In this document: positions 36,501-38,644 of the stretch, in pieces
How positions within the stretch are numbered: position 1 is the first letter of the stretch
Layout of the letters: the number at the start of each line of letters is the position of its first letter
Translations under genes and position numbers: made by a program
The notes under the pieces: generated by a model
Database searches by the model: none
Told to the model about the DNA's origin: nothing
Seen by the model: only the letters and a program-made list of their open reading frames with translations
Source of the DNA: Fuerstiella sp.
GTDB taxonomy: Bacteria; Planctomycetota; Planctomycetia; Planctomycetales; Planctomycetaceae
NCBI GenBank assembly: GCA_029247265.1
Contig: JAQWLN010000178.1
Location: 1 to 38,644, forward strand
Direction: 5' to 3'
DNA: 38,644 nucleotides

Positions 36501-38644
36501 TCGCGGAAAGAATGACGTCGTGATCGTGGAAACCGCCGGCGATTTACCGCTGGAAACGATTTATTCGCAGCAGGGAAACGTTGTCGTCACATCGTCCACC
36601 GGATCGATTTCCGACTACTTTAACAATGAATTGGTCAACATCAAAGCTGGAACTGGCATTCAGCTGTCGGCGGCAAGCGGCGGCATCGGCATCAGTGGCA
36701 ATCTGTTGGATATCGATCACGGAAACAGCGGAATTCTGACGGCTGTTGGCAAGACTGGCGTGCATCTCTGGGAAGCACTGGGCAACATGAGAGTTGTCAG
36801 CGTGACATCATCCGACGGTGACGTGACGTTAAAGTCTCACCTTTCGATCATCGATGCAGATGCTTCGACGGCCGACGACGTCGACGTGACGGGCGACAGC
36901 ATTACTCTGACGGCTCTCACCGGCGGTATCGGAGCAGCCTCAAAAGAATTGGAAATCAACACAGGCAGTACGGCAACCGATTCGCTCACCGCTTTCAGCA
37001 ACCTCGGCAATCTCTACGTCCGAGAACAGAGCGGCGATTTGCATCTGAACACGATTGCAACGGGCGCGTCATCCACTGCGTTCGTTGACGTCGCAACCGG
37101 CAGCATCATTGATGCTCGAGCCACCGGCGTGGACTACAACATTCTTTCGGGAACTGTCTTTCTGTTCGCGGCTCAGGATATCGGCAGTGAGTCGCAGCCA
37201 TTAACAACCGCTATTTCTACCGTACAGGGGAAGTCAACACTCGGCAGCAGTCACATTCACAACACCGGATCTCTGACGGTGACCGGCACAGGGCTGATTT
37301 CCGGCAGTCAAGTGAATCTGACGGCCGAAAGTCCGATCACGATCGCCAGCGACGTCACCGCGGCCGGGGACATCGTGATCCTGGCAACGGAAGATCCCAC
37401 AGCGGGCGACGATCTCACTGTGAACTCCGGCATCACCGTCGAATCCACCGGCGGCGACGTCACGTTGCGAGCCGGCGATAATATTTCACTGCAGCCCACC
37501 TCTACAGTGATCGCGCAAAACCGGCTGACGATTCAGGCGGCAGATTCTGATGCGGATACAGTTCCCGTCGGTGCCAACATCGCGCTTCATGGTGCTCTCA
37601 CGGCACCGCTGGTTGACATTCGTTCAGGAGACCAGGACGACACCATCATCGTCGCAGCCACCGCCAGCACGAGCGGTGTGCTGATCATTCAGGGCCGCGA
37701 TGGAGCGGACGCGATTACCACAGCAACGGCGAATACGATCACCACACCGGTCATCGCCTTCGGAGACAGCGGCACCTATGTCTACGACAGTGGCACGCAT
37801 GTGCTCAGCAGCGTGGCGGCGGCGGCAGCCGGTGGTGGCAACGGCGACACATTCACCAGTTCCAGCACGATGGCGCTGATGATCGGTGGCCCCGGTGGAG
37901 ATACCATCACGGCTGGCGGCGGCAGTAACACAATTCTGGGTGACGACGGTCAGGTCACCTTCTTTGCTGATGGAACTGTTCGCAAAATCGAAACCAGCAA
38001 CAGCGGCGATGGTGCCCGCGATGTGATCGAATTGCAGGGCGGAACGAATACGGTCATCGCCGGCTTCGGAAATGATAAAGTGTCCACCGGCGGCGGCACG
38101 AATTATGTGCTGGGTGACGAAGGACAGTTGGAGGTTCTCACAGGCGGCGGCGGCAATCCCACCGGAAACACAGAAGTCAAAACGCTGAATCCGAACATCG
38201 GTGATGTCGATGATATCGATGTCGGTGCGGGGCGAAATATTGTCATTGGCGGAGCTGCCGGCGACACTATCGACGTCGCAGGAAACACGCCCACCGCCAG
38301 CGCAATCGTGCTGGGCGACAACGGCACGATTCTGCTGACGAATTCCGGAACTCTGCTGAACATCGCCAGCACAGACTTCGCTTCCGGAGCCGCGGATATC
38401 ATCGAACTGACAGCAGGTACGAACGCCGTCATTGGCGGTGCTGGGGCTGACCAGATCACGGCCGGAGCCGGCAGCAACACAATTCTCGGCGACGACGGTC
38501 TAGCGTTCTTCTTTGCCAACGGCGACCAGCGTCTGATCGAATCGATCAACCTGGGCAACGGCGACGACGACATCATCACGCTGCAGGACGGCTCAAACAG
38601 CGTCATCGCGGGAGCAGGAAACGACACCATCAGTGTCGGAGCGG
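18544..38644 (+). CDS. Giant repetitive surface protein (adhesin-like), 3' end outside window
   Basis: One frame stays open from the ATG at 18544 to the window edge, at least 6,700 codons, with no stop seen when read through. An in-frame TAA at 18517 bounds the start. Residues 1-63 are Arg/Lys-rich with no hydrophobic signal peptide; residues 64-71 are LEQRMLLT, resembling the LEPR-type motif near the N-terminus of large planctomycete exported proteins. Then come beta-strand-rich modules with recurring G-D-V-x-V-x-A, A-x-I-x-A and S-S-G-G-S-A-F-G phrases, Gly/Ala-rich repeats, an insert with coiled-coil character near 32911-33070, a Tyr/Thr/Ser-rich stretch near 34195-34590, a helical insert near 35270-35560, filamentous-adhesin-like repeats and an RTX-like tail. 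There are almost no Cys. It is probably secreted or surface-anchored and involved in attachment, by analogy with large adhesins. The true C-terminus is not visible. Confidence 0.9.
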   Translation, partial: MSNGLVRSDRPRNPGNLRNAGFASRRLWRIVSRMLQAAKPDLACPSRRKLKERGRPAALPIQSLEQRMLLTTIELADYLGVSNFALSADATIPDRVVLSDRVAGGSGPWNIDVTGGALIINGSTGDDDLHIDLSNVTQIVKGTVTSRFGSSVTFDGMGGSDSVSFIGNSAVTGVLTANAESITVGSGIRADATTDVTFSAKSSLGNQTNSSATVNASGINSAAIAVAGDVYGASVTMLAETAGSVTSTSTSTLSTATNSFTDNATITINGAAKVVASGDVSLAAERKTAYSANAREARNTITGDVGVTLSGATVQSGGDLSIAATDNLTVTATSARESLNPSSLEGNIVASVAQNLITSNTLVTVTNSTVTQTGADKSTVVSADRKTTVSALAAGESLTNGVLPDEKSFNLGGMFATNHLSGNVKTVVSDGWFTAVDATVTATDDAVATVKSELTMGTGDHEAAVGNGSMTFGASVAFNQIDDTTVSSAVKEINAILGTTFGANSASDTYATIDGTALNVSGDLNVAADSAARVNSTVSNAVESKSSSLLGSNGSAAAGVLASNLIHTASEAHVIYATSTPATVGGAFNITALDSAAIFSNSKLVSSAIVTNDGGTRLLQDSLNLTLKYDHKSSQGSQNLSFGKTVLVEEGHTAGGQENGVFEYLGTTAILNLSTTDFSDRDLWKPVDGTDIIPQGNNLTSSSSVAVGGILVRNDVESSATAKLQNATLAATGDVSVTATESATIKATADAAITSSGGSAFGTGDSIAKGGVIAANAIQSGADASIGNSSITTNTTGSNTGHIDVHADNTSSIEALNKSMVQSGDQAVGAIIAFNTIGYPQSNILSQTLETLIATNIGTANPAKTSANITDTAVNAAGDVTVSADSTAANKATVTNETTSAASALIDASGSSMGGILASNMVNTDVDAFIKHTTVSAGTLSAAGDVEVSATDDTSIAADTVLKSISSTSNDGGASLVNSFATKLLEDYQYSSKSGSKLVKFGNKVRVASDHAANKGDREAIYEYMGTNVATAIDLTTADYSNFGFWRKLDTINIVPTGFNVTDSDSVGIGGMVVRNDLVADVDAVVENMTVSDAENIAVTADGSQNLTATSDATASSSGGSAYGSGESLAVGASIVTNSVQAGAEAHVLNSNLTTTGTGTNGDVDVTASNSATIDATNKSAITSGDTAVGVTLAFNTLGYASQNVLTRAIDALVGTDIGTAAPAKAIAFIRDTPVVASGDVNVTAHSDAQLKAELTNETTSAASAIVNASGMAIGTVLASNMVQSSATADIDFSTKAAASKVTAGGDVLVEARDHAGIDANSQLDATSTTTNDGGVSTGIEWLNQFLDNQYDFTTESSTRDLSGPGYSYLTTSGSQTLSAGTRVLKRASGAGETDQVYRFVGVTGSSTELVDLGTETYSNTDRWLPVYRRQTTKVRIGSDFATTNIRGNIYRFLGAAENNVDLSAEDYTVATRWERVQEQSADFIPQIGNISDSDSIGIGVIVVRNDVGSSVSANLDKTNVTATGDVTVSALEQADIRALTQNVTSSSGGSAFGEGTSLAVGTTVATNMVLSSASSTITNSNIDADGDLTVHGENRSGVDATANTSVSAGDKAVGATLAFNTLGYEAQNVLFAAVDALLQTSIGDTQPAKVEATIHDTTVNVDGNVSVTADNKAGLNATISNAADSAASALYGAGGSAASLLLTSNMVATDTDASIDFTEPTMATATPDGVVTVGGTLLIKATDEAQVFSNTKLVAKSSTSNNGGVSVLKNSLQALDSSPADFVSSEGTRTINFGQTVKVANDHTDGGDAGSRYRYMGPASTSMDLSKADYSDIGYWYEVSATKFLPEGLNLTDSDSMAVGGLVVRNDVVADVDAVLKNTDANVVGTVTITATEDAVIRSLVDAETASSGGSAFGKGTSLAVSGVIAANNVVSSADAIIEDSDITTTGAGADIDVLATNTSFINARNISSTSTGDTAVTGTVAFNTIGWAAQNLLFKTVNTLLGQTAIGTEQPARTGATIVDSTISAADAVNVTADNSAKIQATIGNKTDSQAAALTGASGMAVGLAITTNLVNSDAEAKIHSTSTTKQNVTAGAGGITVDAQDQAAITANSKLQSLQSTTNDAGLGLLIDSIVGLDGVDFTDRSGSRSVKTDDLVLIDSVDYSSYALPDTVTKGDRVELEFDTAGAAGDVMEYISSTPLTAGVDFEEQEFSDTTKWRKVTGAPEEIYKFLGTTPTTITFATEDFTNTARWFPMSKVNPTSAIPGLSLSVSESDSAAFGGMIVRNDVKSDVDAYVDDVAALASGDIFIHADLSGVIEAQTRSTVTSSGGSAAGEGDSIAVNAVIVANVVNTSADAYAKDSSLTTTGSGDIDLQAENESKIDATIAANVESNGHGIGVVLAFNTVGWAAQNFLFNTVDAIIGSSIGTMTSASMNARTENTTINAAGDVSVTADSDAAIDARITNANSTISATPAGGSDTISVGAILAMNKVATDVDASIKTASTLSAGSGLTVTVDDNAKITSNVEASSVAIGAGTDDSSGVAIGVTLARNEVHAAADALIESATSGTLTGDVLVEAKKDALIDASVTSTAIGVALSPGKSVAVSGSGALAFNTILGSNNATIKNSTLTTVAGAGQAGDVSVTTDDDSRIDALVRSVSVSVAVGAKTSAGIAIGLSVAKNQIGWDTSTTSHDHLSTAKPTTLTTGKKVKVANGPLGSRIFEYLGANLSNSEGIDLSTVNYFDKSTWAPADLSTNAAEVFATVNGGTITAAGDLDVAADSDSEINATVLSGAVGVAGGKTAVAVSAAGVYTENTIRTDVRGRIIGGTIVAKSVGVTADDGSSITSVAGAASVAASVGKTAVSVSIGLSLAFNEISSETEASVSNGASVTTNTGNVGVSAISRGTKLFDLTFAASQLDDAARVDGDNGDTASVNEETVDATADAAILAALKAALEAAPSNALSFPLVETVRSDWAFTTADGSQTVKPRTQVKLETGYSNGGVGGAIYRYLGTGETTIDLSAADFSDTTKWQLKPVDLKLSILQKGKSWLLVAGDGTSYTLTLHPTDSTKIEVSKTNISAVSAAASAGIGVGKTGVAISGAGAVAVNSILTKTDAQIVDAIVASAGQMTINSTNSAVINSAVVAASLAIGGGQQGVGVSLGVAVAQNRIGSTAGGNPGTARTSAVVKDSSVDAVGKLTLQAISSQKIGSLVFAGSVGVGIGQAGVGLSGAGVYSENSIKMDVLSQIDGDGSGASRKFEASAIDVLATDQSYISAFAGAASVAAGFGQVGVAVSIGAAIARNDIGSTTKAEIKNANDSITTQSGHVTVKAAQSASVQVIAAAASAAIAAGQIGVGLSGAGADAANLIHSSTRAQVVDSHLISADDIVVESAGTSIIDSFVFSASAGVGIGQAGIGASIGVGLARNIIGYKSNTATTATYQSGQNPAALNPNQSVRIAGGIRSGEIYMYVGTALTEASAGAGIDLQAMDYGDRRAWQRVDLVADTSEVVAQVADSSLNAADDIRIQANSTSAINAKVVSGSVAVGGGLVGAGISGAGVGAENRIATDVTAEIVGDGATGIIGDAISVRASDTSTINALTGAASIAGGFGGAGVAASIGVAIAYNDIDNDITAAIRNANSVVETRTGALTVSATDAATISSTTTAASLALAIGGIAASVSGAGADATNVILTDTNAYISGSKIATAGDLNVRASSSADISSSVAALAASLAFSGGAGVGLAIGSSTAQNFVGYTGSGAVSSSMTMAYITGSQVTVGGTLNQSAASTATITSNVAAASAAVATGTIAVAGAGAGASSKNRIGQTVRSYIENTTGTGAAIRNANISATDTSTITSFSGAAALSAAIGIGGAAAVSVALADNAITNTVESWVHTSNIGSAADHLSSAGSQLLSVGDRVRIANAQSALGRVGAVYEFLGHSSTYASTTAPVAVNTGETVRVATGHSDGGTVGQVYRYKGKTDDFTTDNGEQTVNKNNRLRLSVLYDSSKGVPGGAYKYLGTQADINLSNENFLDTTKWQDVTKLNLSGEDFSDTTFWTNISSVNLGTANYKNTTLWRAVDETLSITATENATISAQAHAAALSGGLVAASGGGANASNSINTTTRAYVTDSNVTLSGDLNVNALNTATASSVTGSSSIAVGVISVAGGCSTTNITIMPTVSASVTGGTLVADDVTIGASTTPKSSAFAYGVNAGTLAVGASSAVVNVSPAVSTTVGGTVTASSVTAQAITNKPSSGKSATAKTTGASGGVLVGANSTRTLVTHGGTVRSSVADDAVLSVLGTTSILATSNGDHKAEADSYAGGLLAAGVSFAQATSSTSVTAAIGDDVTLTGGALRIGAVRDHKQFSENFAGSGGAIAGASASAVTSQSGNVTTSIGDSTVTLSGALTGSAISTAELNGLVQTFSGGLLAGAGARLRNAANTNVLVDVGSGATIQANSITMDAGNVFRKPGLSTDNIRGTTGGLVSGASAKSETTIAFDTKVNIGGSASLTVTGQESTAGDFALRALNDISGRDKVSFTTGGAFSGAGADSIIKTTKDNATVATGTNSVLNSVGDIVISARGTGDVRTKTNIETFGAATVGVADAISDVRPNNTITVGTGTKITADGDVLVSAGTNTNFNRDQYNLVAISDSFAGSAIPIDDIDSTARLFQTNRIDINSGAVVKSAADIKLHAERLGLADMESKAKAVNWATAAAGAVNSLLGGQETFGGSIDVDADGIVNVNGTLQTGTKRHRSLTLGTLTSGPPSGWDVATGTITAITATPGVAITQGKEILSTGLFAQLTNARTQLELYRSTNTTLRNFYQSEITRIQAELVSEGLGTLQSDGSFTANEVYVMTAAVQPLRAQAGIVDVRADALLGGGSGVLNAPSDASVTITNHTPAQLQIKGINIPEQNGGLFLNGDNVVSTAEITGKNETGHGTASFSSITGGTGSATPAITLSNTFDTNTYSGDVTYPNPAIVVSGEVVNLNGDFTASNPKGDVIYKASIKAANITTIAGGTVFIDGVSKHSTAGDPYGDLKTLGDGISKYVEADVVSKLTTASSSTLLGDTIIINAEYLNINGVIQSGKSDYTLEITSAVASQIASIKSNGSTNRYTPLQSPNPDFSLQYDRVTDRIIVRELRVSGGNVQLTGHILSTGGGTIRVLNGYADIKVDNKTAFDVEIERLDASKRGSGTLLLADKAKGTSANPQTTLYGQAPDATAPVDGTYSPRSNWRYGFSVGMKTATRTTTTYGSSAWLGIDALAADPSNITSGPHTETISQPKLMDEGTYFYRSGSSDGDYTYGSQANDTEAPRKFKTRQWSTSTWYGKKTHYQTWVEEKKQETVATHTFRADRPIAIDFIGQDEADVTVTSNSGGRIILSGPILNATGVTTVTSSAGIVQASEDAAVGGRRVVLSSSGGQITGVTTNVPDIAEAGINAVAAGAISLSEISGPLHLEQAKSAGRHDVTLTSLGGIVRPTHYTSTPNVYGGSVTLTAGSGGIGAANRYLTVDSGTADTSVFVATASGSIYLEELTGNLHVKSIVSSTGDVGLKVKTGSLIDGNKLEQRDERTYNELANGLWKDLQLTAGAGANDKVTETLNTFKASKLGEYRTYWNWRNTQIDSTTYDATFQITLSEQEQQDYDAVYRAEGTANGLTGQPLEDFIAAAITTLQNSRTQQYHTLHATWDAYDRGAYDAGDLTAGNVANFEYTLSTAENDGLVGSIKIWTEDELLYTIGAGLLNEVTDTQATIEADNISGKNVTVDVTSGNVGKYTDAITIDLSKSSLTTPERVALAGAERADVVFIAGQKFTDSLNFTPDATSGDIIGRTSGSWITDGFQAGLHIRLESASANISPPRVYWEIASVTATELRLTQKGVLTTETGRAATVTQVALNPNAPGIILTKIEVGQRDDIDLTATTKLNVSATGAVFVGSENELKIENVTTAGIVALKTGDAISKFGTGTPAVESGNLVLEAADGGIGTTAKPFDIDLQGTGTLTARGKNDVVIVETAGDLPLETIYSQQGNVVVTSSTGSISDYFNNELVNIKAGTGIQLSAASGGIGISGNLLDIDHGNSGILTAVGKTGVHLWEALGNMRVVSVTSSDGDVTLKSHLSIIDADASTADDVDVTGDSITLTALTGGIGAASKELEINTGSTATDSLTAFSNLGNLYVREQSGDLHLNTIATGASSTAFVDVATGSIIDARATGVDYNILSGTVFLFAAQDIGSESQPLTTAISTVQGKSTLGSSHIHNTGSLTVTGTGLISGSQVNLTAESPITIASDVTAAGDIVILATEDPTAGDDLTVNSGITVESTGGDVTLRAGDNISLQPTSTVIAQNRLTIQAADSDADTVPVGANIALHGALTAPLVDIRSGDQDDTIIVAATASTSGVLIIQGRDGADAITTATANTITTPVIAFGDSGTYVYDSGTHVLSSVAAAAAGGGNGDTFTSSSTMALMIGGPGGDTITAGGGSNTILGDDGQVTFFADGTVRKIETSNSGDGARDVIELQGGTNTVIAGFGNDKVSTGGGTNYVLGDEGQLEVLTGGGGNPTGNTEVKTLNPNIGDVDDIDVGAGRNIVIGGAAGDTIDVAGNTPTASAIVLGDNGTILLTNSGTLLNIASTDFASGAADIIELTAGTNAVIGGAGADQITAGAGSNTILGDDGLAFFFANGDQRLIESINLGNGDDDIITLQDGSNSVIAGAGNDTISVGA
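18733..18756 (+). other. LEPR-like motif in giant protein
   Basis: Residues 64-71 of the giant protein read LEQRMLLT. The consensus I know from planctomycete giant proteins is L-E-x-R-x-L-L-[ST], preceded by a basic stretch, which is also the case here (RRKLKERGRP at 51-60). Its role, perhaps in export or anchoring, is not established. Confidence 0.65.
19561..26240 (+). repeat. Long protein modules of 1.08-1.29 kb
   Basis: Within the giant gene a long module recurs. Each copy opens with D-S-D-S-x-A-x-G-G-x-V-V-R-N-D-V, at 20650, 21730, 23020, 24103 and 25357. Spacings are 1080, 1290, 1083 and 1254 bases, an alternating short/long pattern. Inside each copy follow S-S-G-G-S-A-[FY]-G-x-G, then A-F-N-T-[LIV]-G-[YW]-x-x-Q-N-x-L, then x-S-N-x-V, and in most copies a T-N-D-G-G block. 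A partial earlier copy fills about 19561-20649. The DNA of the copies differs at many synonymous positions, so they are old repeats kept at protein level. Confidence 0.85.
20521..30745 (+). repeat. Dispersed Y-x-[YF]-[LVM]-G...D-L-S...W motif, 13 copies
   Basis: A small unit of about 25-60 residues recurs in the giant protein. It reads roughly V-Y-R-Y-L-G, then I-D-L-S-x-x-D-[YF]-S-D-x-x-x-W, preceded by a G-x-x-V-x-[VL] strand. Copies begin at about 20527, 21607, 22735, 22894, 23983, 25117, 25225, 26698, 27553, 28924, 30313, 30433 and 30556, with two extra tail halves (S-D-T-T-F-W, K-N-T-T-L-W) at 30650-30745. They fall at boundaries between larger modules. Two modules carry them in tandem (22735/22894 and 25117/25225). 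Confidence 0.8.
26100..30190 (+). repeat. Gly/Ala-rich repeats of about 63 residues, alternating in type
   Basis: Repeats carry A-A-S-x-A-x-G-x-G-x-x-G-V-x-x-S-x-G-x-[AG]-x-[AS]-x-N-x-I. Copies start near 27781, 27961, 28168, 28366, 28552 and 28735, then after an interruption near 29140, 29326, 29515, 29701, 29905 and 30091. Spacings are mostly 180-207 bases. Two versions alternate in most of the array: one with G-L-S-G-A-G-[VA]-x-[SA]-x-N, the other with A-V-S-I-G-[AV]-[AG]-[IL]-A-x-N-x-I-G. Looser copies occur from 26100 to 27250. The pattern suggests stacked beta-solenoid turns with a small-residue interior. Confidence 0.75.
30750..37860 (+). other. Filamentous-adhesin-like middle region of giant protein
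   Basis: This part of the giant frame is rich in Gly, Ser, Thr and Ala and reads as short beta repeats. It includes the exported-adhesin phrases LTAGSGGIGAANRYLTVDSG (about 34990), LSAASGGIGISG (about 36667) and LTALTGGIGAASKELEINTG (about 36907), each followed by strands of the type G-x-[IL]-[YH]-[LV]-x-E and a G-S-[LI]-I-D block. Three non-repetitive inserts stand out: a probable coiled coil (LTNARTQLELYRSTNTTL, about 32917), a Tyr/Trp/Ser/Thr-rich stretch (about 34195-34590) and a helical charged insert (about 35270-35700). Confidence 0.65.
37861..38644 (+). repeat. RTX-like calcium-binding repeats, cut by window edge
   Basis: The end of the giant frame shows G-G-x-G-x-D-x-[IV] units (GGPGGDTIT, GFGNDKVS, GGAGADQIT, GAGNDTIS) each followed by an N-[TY]-[IV]-L-G-D-[DE]-G turn and a strand pair such as FFADGTVRKIE. 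The spacing is longer than the nine residues of classical RTX, so this is an RTX-related 40-55 residue unit. Calcium-dependent folding outside the cell is the usual role in the family. The array continues beyond 38644. Confidence 0.75.

Noticed and set aside
19147..38630. Many long minus-strand open frames opposite the giant gene (up to 220 codons)
   Set aside because: They are Val/Ser/Ala-rich mirror images produced by the codon bias of the sense strand, with no family motifs; the plus frame is continuous and clearly protein-like.

Overview
The window looks like bacterial chromosome from the Planctomycetes, most likely a marine Planctomycetales-type genome. This rests on family recollection, not on a database search. 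The supporting signs are a giant exported-type protein with an LEPR-like N-terminal motif (LEQRMLLT), an Lpg1974-like outer-membrane barrel, sparse Shine-Dalgarno sites, a truncated integrase-type transposase and moderately high GC. No rRNA, tRNA or CRISPR array was seen.

Left part (1-5031): a degenerate Nudix-like gene is translationally coupled to a small membrane protein, both on the minus strand. A small DUF1475-like membrane protein faces them on the plus strand. Then comes a gene graveyard in which the frameshifted start of a renalase-like FAD oxidoreductase (plus strand) abuts a piece of malate:quinone oxidoreductase (minus strand) at about 1879. Next is a minus-strand pair: a sigma-70 family factor starting at TTG behind a strong ribosome site, and a four-helix membrane protein fused to an AhpC/TSA-like redox domain. 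About 880 bases with only a transposase remnant follow.

Middle part (5032-18212): an outer-membrane barrel gene precedes a tight plus-strand operon of nine genes (6188-16475). In order they encode a radical SAM enzyme, an intact-looking flavin-dependent (tryptophan-type) halogenase, two paralogous B12-binding radical SAM enzymes, a 2OG-Fe(II) dioxygenase, a class I methyltransferase, a P-loop kinase-like protein, a second halogenase homologue that has lost its FAD and catalytic motifs, and an O-methyltransferase. Several junctions are ATGA overlaps, so the genes are probably translated as a unit. No NRPS, PKS, ligase or precursor-peptide gene is visible, so the substrate is unknown. This tailoring-only cluster is the best candidate for an undescribed system. 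Two unrecognised proteins follow, divergently transcribed with only 17 bases between their chosen starts.

Right part (18213-38644): after a 331-base spacer, one reading frame runs from 18544 past the window end (at least 6,700 codons). It encodes a giant repetitive surface protein. It has an LEPR-like motif, long modules alternating about 1.08 and 1.27 kb, alternating Gly/Ala-rich repeats of about 63 residues, a small Y-x-Y-L-G...W motif seen 13 times, filamentous-adhesin-like beta-repeats, and an RTX-like tail that is cut by the window edge.
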